64,000 nt of DNA from Mytilisepta virgata (Eukaryota; Mollusca; Bivalvia; Mytilida; Mytilidae). The notes under the pieces are model-generated. The model saw only the letters and a list, made by a program, of their open reading frames with translations. It ran no database searches and had not been told where the DNA came from. The position numbers and the translations under genes were made by a program. Each line of letters begins with the position of its first letter. Within the stretch, counting starts at the first letter, position 1. Below, piece after piece: positions 1 through 12,600 of this stretch. Location of the stretch: contig CM051517.1 in the NCBI GenBank assembly GCA_028015205.1, positions 40,869,135 through 40,933,134 on the forward strand, in the 5' to 3' direction.

Positions 1-11
1 AATCCAAATAT

Positions 12-150
12 ACGTGTAAATACGATTTACGCGTTATTTCAAACATTCACGCGTTTCTTTTTAAATTACGCGTAAATTTAAGTAAATGACGCGTTATTTT
101 CCTATATTTACGGGTGACTATTGAGTTTTAACGCGTAATTACATCGCGTC
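12..150. repeat. Degenerate 20-bp tandem array of ACGCGT
   Basis: ACGCGT occurs at 29, 49, 68, 89 and 131, with a one-mismatch ACGGGT at 110, so the spacing is about 20-21 bp throughout. Partial matches flank it (ACGTGT at 12, CGCGTC at 145). The surroundings are AT-rich, so CpG-containing hexamers at this density are not background. It lies just 3' of the GPCR coding exon. It may be the edge of a longer array to the left of the window. No function is claimed. Confidence 0.7.
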
Positions 151-182
151 AATGACATGAACGGCTATCCATACAATTATCG

Positions 183-1311
183 CTATGTGCACAGTTCCGT
201 CTCTTCCTCTTTATTTGCATTCAAATCTTTAGAAGCTACAGGAGAGTATGTAGCCACACCGTACTCTTTAGAGGAGAGTGGATCCTGTTCTCTTTTACAA
301 CATCGACTCGCACAGACTATTTCATACACACGCTGTCGAAATAAACGCCCAGTTATATAGTAGATGAAAAAATAACATGCTTGATTTGAAAGACATATTT
401 CTTCCACAACTTTTCGGATTGTTAAATACTGAAAATATTTCAGCCATGTGGGGTCAGACATCATTTTCTGCAGCGTCATTCTCTTTCCATGAGGCAATAG
501 TGACTGCATTGCATAAACAATGGATGCCGGAAGTAACGTGCATATAAAATAGAATGAAACTGACAATAGAGTTACCGTTGATGTTTGACTGCTATGTCCT
601 GAATAACTACGTAAAACATCACGAGCATTAATCCTACGAATTTCAATAATAACAAGAATGTTAAAAACAAGGACACACAAGGGTATGAGCAAAAAATGTA
701 TAATTTCTGTCACAAGGGTCCAGCTTTTTTCAAAATTGTGATTGCCAAAGCTTAGAAAGGCACATAATTTTAAGTTTGGGTCGTAATCCCATAAATATGC
801 CTGAACTGATGCTAATGCTATTGCGACAATGAACATACATGTGGAAACTATCATCGATCTCCTAACTGTACAAAAAGTTTTCTTCTTAAACGGATGACAT
901 ACAGCAATATAACGCTCAACAGTAAATGCTAGAACTAACATTGGTGATAGATATTGAGGTATCATTAAAAATACGTTGAAGGCTTCACAAGCTCCAGGAC
1001 TGTCATAAACCTGAATACCCCAAGCATAGTTAAGTTCCATAATGAAATGAACACATAAAAAGAAAGTATTAACTATAGAAAGAATTCCTTGGTAGACAGC
1101 AGATGAATTTCTTCTGTTGCTTCGTCCAAACCATACTATAGCCGATAAAGGATTTCCAAATAAACCAATGACGTACCAAATTGGTGAAATTATCCTGTCC
1201 ACCAATAATATTTCAGGTGATATTTGCTGCAGAGTGTCTATGTATCGTGGTGTCGGAGTCTGCTTCAAGTCTAAAGTCACATTTTGGAATATAGATGAAT
1301 TTTTCACTAAA
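183..1311 (-). CDS. Class A (rhodopsin-like) GPCR, main/last coding exon; start exon not found
   Basis: About 374 residues with seven hydrophobic segments. TM1 (residues 39-61) has the class A GN pair at 51-52. TM3 ends in ERY at 131-133 followed by IAVCHPF. Cys107 before TM3 and Cys182 in extracellular loop 2 form the expected disulfide pair. TM6 spans about 244-268. TM7 reads NQACYFFIYY, lacking the canonical NPxxY Asn-Pro, and helix 8 starts GRLFRQ. The N-terminus has N-glycosylation sequons (NSS, NVT) and the tail has a Cys cluster (CASRCC). This fits a plasma-membrane neuropeptide/FMRFamide-like receptor of the expanded molluscan type; the ligand cannot be read. There is no ATG at the N-terminus: the frame passes through GTG at 1307, and a splice acceptor (polypyrimidine tract plus CAG) ends at 1312. 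The initiator Met must therefore be on an upstream exon beyond 1311. The stop is at 183-185. Confidence 0.85.
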
Positions 1312-1860
1312 CTGAAAAAAATTTAAGAATATTCTGTAATTTGTAACGGAAATGGGCACTTAATTTATACAACCATGGGTATAATCTATTACAGTATAAT
1401 AGGTACATTCTTGGTTTGTTTTAAAGCATAATTTTAAACAGACATGTTGCAAAATAGCTCATTAGACTATTATAAAAACAAATGACAATCAGAATAGGAT
1501 AACTGTGGAACTGCTAACAAGAAATTAAAAAATTGGCAAATAAAATACATACATGCATAAACAATAATATCAGGTTAAAGATTTGTCATAATGTTTTATG
1601 CAAGTTTGTCGAAAAAGTAGCCTACAACTACAGTGAATATTTCTTTTGTACTTATACCATTAAAGTGCCAACAAAGAAGATCATCTGATCGATATACAAT
1701 TTAAACTTTTCATAATGCTGCTATTGTGTAATTTTTGGGTCGTTAAACCTCATTAAAATGTGGCAACAATAGTAAATTATATTATTTCATATCAGAGAAA
1801 ATTTAGTTGTTTTTATTGGTTAAAACATGGCCATGTGGTATTTATTAATCTGCGTTAAAA

Positions 1861-1926
1861 TGCCAAGCAGGCATTATCATGATAATTAATGCCCGTGGGC
1901 ATTACCACACGGTAATGCCTGCTTGC
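1861..1926. repeat. Short palindrome containing TTATCATGATAA
   Basis: CAAGCAGGCATTA (from 1864) is the inverted complement of TAATGCCTGCTTG (to 1925). Between the arms are two further palindromes, TTATCATGATAA and TGCCCGTGGGCA. The GGCATTATCATGATAA block is shared with the larger palindrome at 2316-2470. It could be a small foldback MITE or a cruciform-forming regulatory site. Confidence 0.6.
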
Positions 1927-2315
1927 AATTTAGAGTTACGTCCCCTTTTTAAAACGCAAACGTGACGCAGCAGTTGTTAATTAAATTCTAGACAATTCTA
2001 GATGAAATTTTGGTTTCAATGAAATAAAAACATTACTTGCTCAAATAGTATTGTTGTAATATTATATAACAGGGTGCCTTTTTTATGTACTTAGTAGGTA
2101 TGCATATTTCGAATAATAAATTCTTGTCAGTAATGCTTGAAGTAGAAAAAAGAATATATATGAGGAACTTCAATGAATGTACAATATACCGCATAGCACC
2201 AAAAGTAATGACAGAAACATAAGCACAAATCCAGAGGTCATCATGAAGTATTCAACATACATGTACATGTAAGGAACCCACAGCCAGCAGATTTATATTC
2301 TTCACTGAAATAAAC

Positions 2316-2470
2316 ACAATAGTTGCTTATATAGAGGGCATTATCATGATAAATTGACTGCCCTCGGGACAGATATTGCCTTCAACACTGATTATCAATG
2401 TTTCAGGCAATATCAGTCCCTTGGGCAGTCACTATATCATGATAATGCCCTCTATATAACCAACTATTGT
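2316..2470. repeat. 155-bp inverted repeat, MITE-like
   Basis: The arms run from ACAATAGTTG (2316) to CAACTATTGT (2470) and match almost throughout. Each arm contains GAGGGCATTATCATGATAA or its complement, then a GGGACTGATATTGCC-like block, around a short loop near 2390-2405. No clear target duplication is visible, so transposon origin is inferred from shape only. Confidence 0.65.
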
Positions 2471-5400
2471 ATAAGTACAATAAGACATAAGAAAGTTTGA
2501 TCGCTGTAATATAAAATTGTATCTTTGGGTCTTGTAAGGAAATACTGTTCTGTGTCAATGTTATATTTCCAACTTTTGTTCGTAATAAAGTGTGTTAGGC
2601 AATGGTGGCACCAAAGACTGATGGATTTTTTTTAACAATAATATACATGGCATGAATTCCTAATATAATTGAAATGTTATAAAAGGTATCATAATTCTAT
2701 ATTCGGTAGTATAAAATATATATACTCTAATACTCTGTATTATTATAGAACTGATTATAAATATAGTTGTTTTTTGTGATGACATGAAAAAGAGTACTTT
2801 ACGTTAAGTTATGAATTGCAATATTACATATGACAACTTTATATCCAAAATTAATAAGAAATCATCCTTTTTACCATAAATTGTCTGGACCTGGTCGTTT
2901 ACTAGACTTTCAAAATCATCATATCTTTGGTAAAGTCTGTACCCTAATCAATGGCATTAATATAAAAGACATGTAATGAGAAAAATCTTGATATTATCCT
3001 GGTATGAATTTTGATTATTTCTTAATGGGACTAATTAAGACCGACGCATTAAGTGTGGGTTAGCAAAGGTTCAAGAAGGAAATTTTTAATGAATGATGTA
3101 CTCCTAGAATTTCCAAGAAAAAGAAAATTGACCATATCTGTCACTGACAGCCGCATTCATTGAAAGGTAACAAATAAATACGTATGCCATTCAAATAGAA
3201 TTGACTTATTGGATTAGTGTTTCCAGCAATGTTCTTCTATTTCTCCAAGTTAAAAGACAGGTTTCTCTTAAAGCTATCTATTTTACTATGGAATAGAGTG
3301 ACTAAAATATTTTATCATTAGATTCAAATGTTTTCATTCCCTTCCATAACGGTTGTTCTTGTAAGCACATATCTACTTGACAGCTACATTTGTACTTGAC
3401 TATAACCGTTTGTTATATGTTGTATATTAGAGTATAATAGTTTTTAACTATTACTGTACAAGTAGTATTATTTATTTACGACTGTTAAAATTTGAAACAT
3501 TGGTATACTGGTTTATCTTAAGTTTATGATAGGGGCATCTTGATCTGCTGATAGATTTAAGATGTTAGCCCATTCTTGAAACTCTTATGTCGACTTTTAA
3601 GATGAAAAAAATAACAAAAAAAAGCTGTTCACTTGCTTTCTTCCAAAGTACACACACATACACCGTACACACAATTTTTTGAACTTATTAAACTTTTATG
3701 CTTGACGTCTCGCTTGACATTTCACACTTGTTGAAAACAAAAACAAAAATTCCATAAATCTATTGAATAGGTAAATCATAAAAATGGTAAGGGCGGCGTT
3801 TTTAGAATGCCTTTGGAAAAAGGCAACCAGAGTTCAGAACTGATACCTCATAAATGGGTCGTTGCACAGCCATTCGTTTTCGTTCAAAAAATTGGAAATT
3901 TCCAAATATATATAAAACATAGAATTTCAAGTCCCCAGTCCATGTAGATCTGGTGACACAGCCATATGGATGTTTCAGGTTTTATTGCCGAATGATTCCT
4001 TTTAAAGATAGTATGCAATTAATCTACTATAACCATACAATCAAATTACCTATTACATCTCTACAATAATGCCAAAACGATATTGTCAAGTTGAGTTCGT
4101 ACAGTAATAACTGTGTTAAAATGAATTTATGCTGTTGCTTCTTTTAGTTTTCTATTTTCAAAATTTGATAATACATCTATAAATAAATAAATGAAGATCA
4201 AATACAATGAGAGATGTAGGGACACTGTGGAAAATCATCTGAATTGAAAATATGGAACCACTTTGAAATTAGATTGTAGAAAAGTGACCGTTCTTTCTAA
4301 TTTGATTTGCTATTTTGGGATCTGACAGGCGATTTCTACAAATTAAGATAGTTCATACAAGAAACATATTTTTATGCAGCAACAAGATTACTTTTGTCCA
4401 AATTATCACTCCCAGACATTTGTAAGGTTTAATAAATTTAACCATAACTGTTTTTACAACAACAATACAGGTAAGATTAAGAAAGAAAGAGGAAGAAAAC
4501 ACTCTCCTGCATTAGCAATGGAATATGTACATTTAAATTACATGTATTTTTTTTCAAAGATTTCTTAAATAACCGTTCCCCTTAATTTTTTGACAAAAAT
4601 AATTCAACCTATTACAATTATGGAAGACGTCTAGACACTTTAAGCAATACTTCCGGTTAAATGAGATTCGTCGGGAGATAATTCAACAATCAAATGAAAT
4701 ATATTAAATATTGATAATTCTTCTATTCTTCCATTAACTTTTATATCTGACCAGCTGAATCGTATTGAATATTAATTTTATTTATTGAAATAATGTATAA
4801 TAGCCGGAATACAATTTGTAGTAAGAAAATATCGCATCTAATAAATTCGCTTTGAGGTTATAATGGTATTGTGTCATAATTTCAATCAATACAAACACGA
4901 ACCCCTACATGCTCCCCTTCTCCAGTTTGGAATGCTTGTGTGTGTTGCTTATTTTAGTTCTGGGAGTTTCAATATTCTGTGGATAATTCCTTATAATTCA
5001 CATTGAATTGTAACATACCATTTGATTGGTTGTTCATGGTTGGGCAAGTTTGATTATATTGTATAATGAACTTTTGGTACTGTGACGTGACCAATATATT
5101 TTAAATTCGCAGTCCGCGATTTAAATATTGCTGGGTTAAATAATTTCGTCAAATGATTCTACCTCCAATTTTGAAAATTTAATTATAAGGACTTGTATAA
5201 CCCACTTTCACGACTTTGGTCAGTTTACGGTTTAAGAAACTGCCTCAGAGTAGGTTATATCATATAGCCCGTTCGATTATCGAATACAATCCTTAATTCT
5301 TACGTCATACATAGTTATGTACATGTAGTTAACTCATTTAAATTAAAAAATATTACATGCATTAGTGTTTGTATCACTATTTATTGTTAAAGTATCTGTT

Positions 5401-6446
5401 CTATTTATGGTGAATATTTTTTGAAATATAAATAAAATATTTCTGTTTGTTTATATATATTATAATTTTGTTGGGGTTGTCTGGTGTTCATCATTGAATG
5501 CGAAACGACAAATCGTTTTGATAAAAGTGAGGGTTTCATCTTCACTTGTTATAGTACTTATTGCGATGCAAAAAACCTCATCATTTAATTAATTTTGAAG
5601 AGTGGAGCTGTTGTGAAATGTCACACTTGTCTGATACTTAACAATAAACTAAACAGACACTTTTTCTAACGTAAATAATTTATTCTTCCCACATCCGAGA
5701 GATTTCTTTTTAGATGTCAGTAGAATACATGTATACATTCAAATTGTTTTTGCGTTTGAGCTGTGTTTTTGTGTCCCATATAGTATTCTAAAACAACCAT
5801 TTGTACTTGAAAAGTAAGTCTAATATATAGTTCTGTATTTGTCATCAGACGAATCACAATACGGAGCACAAAGTGAAAAGACGAAATAACATTCCAAAAT
5901 AATGATGAGACAACATAATATCTATGTAAAACATTGAACTAGACAGGCAAAAGATCCTATGGATAACTTTAATAACAATAACATGTTAAAATAATCTGAA
6001 TCCTGTCAGTTCTAATTTAAATTATGTGTAGTAAACATTCTATTATACCAATTTGATTCACTATAAAATCAATTATGTGGCTTTGTAATAATCAGACTCA
6101 ATATAAAAATCCATATTTTTGCTTGTTTTTAATGCCAACTAAAACATTTCAAAACTTTAAGAAGCTTAGAGGTCCTTGACATTTTTCACATTTATACAAT
6201 CAAATATTTATAGAATTTAAGATTTTATTTAGAAAACATATTTTAATACATATTTGATTAATATATGGAGACGTACACTTGACTTCATATATAACATCGA
6301 CTTCTTTGCACTGTAAGAAACTAAAATAAAAGACACACAAACACACACGTTCAAATAGTTGTAAAGGAGTTGCTTTTATATTCAACTGATCCAATAACCA
6401 AAAGAAAGATTTCATTGCACATACATTTACTGGCAGTAAGCAATAG

Positions 6447-6669
6447 CACAAGGGCCCTACGTCTGGATATTTATTTCTTTTTCATTTTTTGTTGTTGTCT
6501 TATCTCATAAGTACTTTTAATAAACATTTATTATAACAACGAATATTCTGCGTTTATTATCAATGTCCTTAGGATTTTTTAGTATAAGGACGTGGATAGT
6601 GTATAGCACATTGATAATAAACAACACAAAATAAAAAAAAAATAAATATCCAGAAGTCGGGCCCCTGTG
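6447..6669. mobile_element. hAT-type MITE (223 bp) with 8-bp target duplication
   Basis: The ends are imperfect 30-bp terminal inverted repeats, starting CACAAGGGCCC on the left and CACAGGGGCCC on the complement of the right end. They converge on a shared TCTGGATATTTATTT. The flanks are the direct repeats AGCAATAG (6439-6446 and 6670-6677). An 8-bp target duplication with CA...TG ends and GGGGCC in the repeat is characteristic of hAT-superfamily non-autonomous elements. There is no coding capacity. Confidence 0.8.
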
Positions 6670-9600
6670 AGCAATAGCAGTTGTAAAATGTCAAGTAAAA
6701 ATCTAAAATTTAAATGGATACAAGAACATGTGACCAGAATTGGCAAAAACTATTCCGACTAACATTCATCTGAAAATCTGGAAATATGTATTTCAAGGTA
6801 CATGTGTACATGTCTACTATAGGTCTGGTAAACGTTTTTTTTTTATCATTATGCAAACTTCTTTCGAATCCATTCGCGTTGTTTTATGTGCAATTTGAAA
6901 TGCTCTATCAAAGCGTGCAATTCTAAAATTGGTTGTAATAATGGAGTTGTCAAGATTTGAAAAATTTCAAGTATATAAAATATCAAGTATTTACTGTTGC
7001 ATATCAATTATTTCTTTCGTTCAATGTTTCCTGTTGTATAATTTAACAGTTTCCAAGTAAACGAAATATGCAAATATGCTAATGCGCATTATTAAAATTT
7101 AATATCACCAGTGGCTCTCATAGTCTTACTTCAGCAGACAAAAGAAATAAAGCATCCAAGGTAATTTGAACATTTCTGACGGGATCAATATAAAAAGCGG
7201 TGTGGAAAATAATTCATGTTTCAAACGAGACATCACATACCTAGAAAGTACAAAAGAACAATAAATGATTGTCTTACCTTAACAGATCATCTATGTTAAA
7301 AGAGGACATATCTGATAATGACTGTCAACATGTTGATACTGGTAAAATATGTCACAGAGATATATCATATTGATGAAACTGACGGAACCTGAACATAATC
7401 AGTTATTATGGCAAATGTATTTCATATTAACTTTTAACATTTTTCAAAATATCCTTTGGTAAATTTTTTTCTGACGTATTGTGCACAACACTGATAACAT
7501 CTACTTGTCAGTAACTGAAACGTCTATAATTGAAAATCATAGTCAGAAAGTCACGTTTAACGTAAGCTGAAATACAATTCGTGCCGAGCTCAATATGCTT
7601 GTCACATGGCATTATGAAATTCGCCTTAGAAGAAACTTTACAGTAATGTACAGATAGACTACATCCGGGAATAAAAATATTCACACAAAACTTCACTCCA
7701 TGATTAATTTTTAAAAAATACACCATTTATTAATATTTATATTTATATTGAAAAACCTACACACATAGATATGGTGGAGAAATCCAATCATAGTAAATAT
7801 TGAGAAAAATACAAAAAAAAAAAAAAAACAAAATAGGGATGGATGGGTACTAAATTGACAACAGAAATTTATTTTTTTAAATTGTATTTTAAATATTGCA
7901 CGAAGACGCTTTAACATGGTAAAGCTTAATGCAATTATAGATTATTATTATTTTTTGCTGGTTTCACTGAATCACTCCATGACACAGTAATATCAAAACA
8001 ATTTGGGTTATTGAAAAACTGACTTCATTTGTTTAAGCCAGTCAAAACTTTTTACATCGACTTGCAGAAAAAAAAATTGAAGGAAGGGATAAATTTTGTA
8101 AACAGTCAAATTCGCTAACGATAAAAAATGTTTCCATAACCAATCAATTGTGCAAATTGTTAATTTCAGATCCTTTATGGTCTTATTAACAGAAATATGT
8201 CTTAAACCATGTTGCAAAACCTTTTTTTTTTTTTTTTAGAAATTTGAAATATGACAGTTACCCAAGAACAACAGACGACGATGACAACTGATAAAATATT
8301 AAGAGTTATGAAAATAATGGTATACATAATTTACTCAGCACGCTAGGTCAATCATATAAATGTGAAAATTTATGAATGAATTTAACATATTAAAATCCAC
8401 TGCAGTCTAGATATTATGTATCATCAAAAAATTATTTGGTATGATAAAGTGCCTACTGAATATGAATGATGATTCATGTTTAAATTCTTGTTTTGTACTA
8501 TTTATTTTACATTTTTCACTAAAGGCCCTGAAAGGAGAGTGAGGAGAATTTTTCGGTGGGCACCAAAGACGTGTCCACTCATCACATTATTCAGCATCGA
8601 TAATCTAATAATGTAGCCACTTATATTAAAAATTTCTTAAAGAAGACTGTCAAGCTGTTTCCGTTTCATCTTATTCAAAAGAGTATTCAGTTATAGGGAA
8701 AATGATTTCCGCAAAGTAAAATAAAAATATCGACCATGGGATACAGTTACCGAGGCAATAATGTGAAGGGAGGAATCAAAGGCCAGAAAGTAAGGCCAGG
8801 AAAATAAATACACTGTACCTTCGTTTCTACATGCTCACCCAACACATCCTATTTTCCTGTATCTATCCTAAATCTTTTTTTTGACATTTTTCGTTAAACA
8901 CTATTAAGCTCAGAGTGTCTGTTGAAATTTCTACATAAATAATTTGCCATCTTACCGGTTACTGGAGCATAGCATATATTTTCATAGTAAGTTAGTGGAA
9001 ATATCTTATCTTATCTTAGTCGTACTTCTAATATAACATGTATAAGCACAGCTCCAGTAACAACCCGTTTATCGGGACCTTTCATTGGATGTTCCAAATC
9101 AAGTCTGTTCTTCTTTAGAAAGACTTTTAATATTTTGACCATTTACACACAAGATACACATGTGTACATGTATATTAATATGCTCTCCCTAACAAAAACA
9201 GCATTGTATGGTGGATATAGTTTCCACAATGCAAAGGTTCATATGAAAAGTTGACTGATTTGAAAAGAAGTAAATTACAACCAGATTTTAAAATTAAATA
9301 TATCAGCTTTAGACTGATTGTTTATTCGAACAATACTTTTAGATCAATGGACTAAGTTTTCATGTTCTGCCAACAAAAGTTGGGGGACATATAGATTTTC
9401 GGTCTGAAGATGGGGCACATCATTATGAAACTTATTACATTATAATATGAAATGTATAAAATATATATTTTGTTGTATCAAAAAAAGGTTTTGGTCATAA
9501 TGCACATGTACATTGGTTTTGTACAGAGGACTGTTTGTCTTCTTGACTGCAAGTGTTAAAGCTCTACTCGCTACTGGACGAATTATACTATCGCCCTTTC

Positions 9601-12600
9601 TTCAAGAGAAACTGTAAAAATACTGAAAATTTTGTACATTTCAAGAAACGTGAAGGTAGATAACGGAAATAAAAAAATGTACGGCGACAATTTTTATGAG
9701 ACTTTCTCGAAAAACGAGTTTCCAGTTTAAATATAGTACTCTGATCTTATTTGAAGGAGAGACACGCGTTAAGACGATCGTGACGAATAAAGATTACCTT
9801 GACAATATGGTACTTTAGTTGTTCTATAGTTTGCTCTATTGGTCAAGGCACTATCATATCGTAAAACAGAGTTTCTGGTATTTTAAATTAAATTGGATTC
9901 AATTAGTTTAGAATTGTAAGAGATTTAGAAGCTTCGATACAAAAAGTGTTCATATCGTTTATTGTACCTGTACCCGTTTTTTCCTTCAACTTAATTTGTT
10001 CGTGATCAAAATAGTAAAAGCTTAATTTTTAAATTACAACAACTTTTCATAGGCATTTTGTATACATTAAAAGACCATACATTGTAAGAGATAGAAACAT
10101 AAAAATGAACGAATAATTTTTTTTATATCTTTATATATCAATACACCGTACGGAAGTTGCAATTGCAGATTTAATTCGTTGTTCCCTACATGATATTTAA
10201 ATCTTGCTGATTACGAGTAAAATTTGAAGATAAAATTGCTGTTAAGGTCTTTTGAAATAGACACGTATAATTTTTTATAATTTTTTATATCATTTCATCT
10301 TAATATACATTGTACTGTAAGGAAGTTGCAATTGCATTTTTTTGCAGGACATCTATAATACTAAATTTACGAATTAGCCGAATAGGCGGCAAAACGCGTG
10401 GTTCAAAATAAACGATGTATGGTTCAGATTATAAAGGTTATTATCGGATTTGACAATCTGCATTTATAAATTTAAACTGCAGTTTTGTTTGTGTGCAAAT
10501 GGAATCTGCATGGACTTTTCCGGTATGAATTCTCCCAACAAATCCCTTAGAAGGTTCTCGAATGCATCATTTTAACACATTCATTTAAATAAACAATTAT
10601 GCACATATTTTAAATGTATTTTTGTTTGAAATTACGGAAGAAAAATAAACAAATTAAAAACATTCTCCTTCGAGTGGGATGTTTCCGCTTCATGTATTCA
10701 GGATTGTTTTTTCTACAATAACGCAATTTCTCCTAACTATAAACATTATGAACTTTGAAGATTATGAAGAAGTAAGGCAAAGTTCAGAGGATTCCTAACT
10801 TAGTAGTTTTTTGGATTGCTCGGATGTTTACTTTGCACAAAGTGATAAAACCAGCCATTATCCATTTTTACATTATTTATCATGTGACCTGTCTAAATAT
10901 ATCTCTACCGTACAATTCCCTGTAAGCCCTAGATAAAAATATTTTTAACATCTTTATCATTAATGACGAAATTTATCTCGGACATCTTTATAAACGTGGA
11001 CAGCACACTCAGCCACACACTAAAAATGCTTTTATCGTCTATTGGATTTATTTGTGAAATTAAGCCTCGCTTGCCCTGCCCATGATGACAATGAAAAATT
11101 GGAACAATAATTATTATTTTCCAAAAATATGCTCTACTTAACTCACGGCATCTTTTGAAAAATTCATCCGTCACTAAGGAAATGTTTATTCATATTCTTT
11201 TTCATATTTATTCTGAATGAAAAAGTAATGCATTATGAAATGTGTATTTAATGAAAGCTTTTCATCAAGTTCCAGTTCAGAATTAATTGTAACATAAACA
11301 TATTGACAATTTATGTGGTTGTATTTTCGTCATAGATTTTGACTATGATGGAACCTTAAGGTCCATTTTAGTAATTCTACGTGGCATACAGTCTACGTCA
11401 TCAGTGGATACATCTTCGGTAGTAACTAACAACCATATGACAATTAGGTTACGTTGACCTACATTTCACGCTTCATTGACTTTGGTTAAAGTTTGCATTA
11501 ACATCCATCTGTGGAATACTACAGCATATATAGTCATGAAACTATCAGTTGATACCACCTACTTGACAGGAAAGTTTATGGGAAGCCTGCCACAACATCC
11601 ACATTGAGTTCCTGTTCCACGAATACCATGGCCGCAAAAACTTTTTAAAGTCAATATGGCCACCACAAAAAAATGCTTATTTTAATGTCTAGTGATATTT
11701 AAATAGAGCTAATTACGTGGAAAATTTCAAGACACAATTGCTTTTAAATGATTGATTTCCTTATGTCGTGCAGACTTCAATATACTGGTTTACATGACCG
11801 ACCTATGGGAACAGGATGTCATGATGATTCGAGGTAACTATCTTTCGAGCACAAAATTGTATTTACAATGTGTATATATATAATGCTGTCCTTAAAGTTT
11901 GTATTTAATTGATTTTCTAAGCAAAAATTACATTCAAGAAATAATTCATAATTTTTTCGACGAAATATACACGAAAATATTTTCTGGGCCTGATAACTGT
12001 TAGTTGAGGGAAATATATAATCATAAATATGAATATTTTCCATATTACATGACGACGTAAACAGTATCATCATTATAATGATGTGTTTACACTTCATGCA
12101 TTTTCATGCATTTTATAAACAAAACTTATACCTAAAAGTAAAACGTTTTTCTTTGCTTTCATACCCATCTAGAATCAAATCAGTAGAATATATTCGTTAC
12201 CGATTACAAACACGATTCCTCGTGACTGCGCAGAGTCTACTGAAGTACTGTTTCATTATTATTACGACATCGTTAAACGCAATAGCACACTGTGCGCAGT
12301 AAAAAAGGTTGTCACCGGTTACAACTGCAATACTGCAACGCTAAAATATTGCGTACTGCATGGGTAAGTTTCCACACAAGGGTTTTTATCTCCTTAATAT
12401 ATTTGTTAATAGGAACAATTATATATTTCTATGGATTCGGGCCTGTCCGTCAATATTGGTATACTAGTTAGTAACTAAACTGCTGGTATATTTTAGAATT
12501 TTTTTAACAATAAAAATACATGTACATGTTATCAAACTTTCCGTGCGTTCAAATCTAATGAGATGATGTCTCATGAATGTTTATACATATGTTTTATTAT

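Larger units (their letters stand above)
1312..6446. other. Gene-free AT-rich DNA
   Basis: I see no convincing coding exon here. It probably contains the 5' exon and promoter of the GPCR, which I could not locate. Recognisable content is the two palindromes at 1861-1926 and 2316-2470. The remainder is AT-rich sequence with short homopolymers. Confidence 0.5.
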
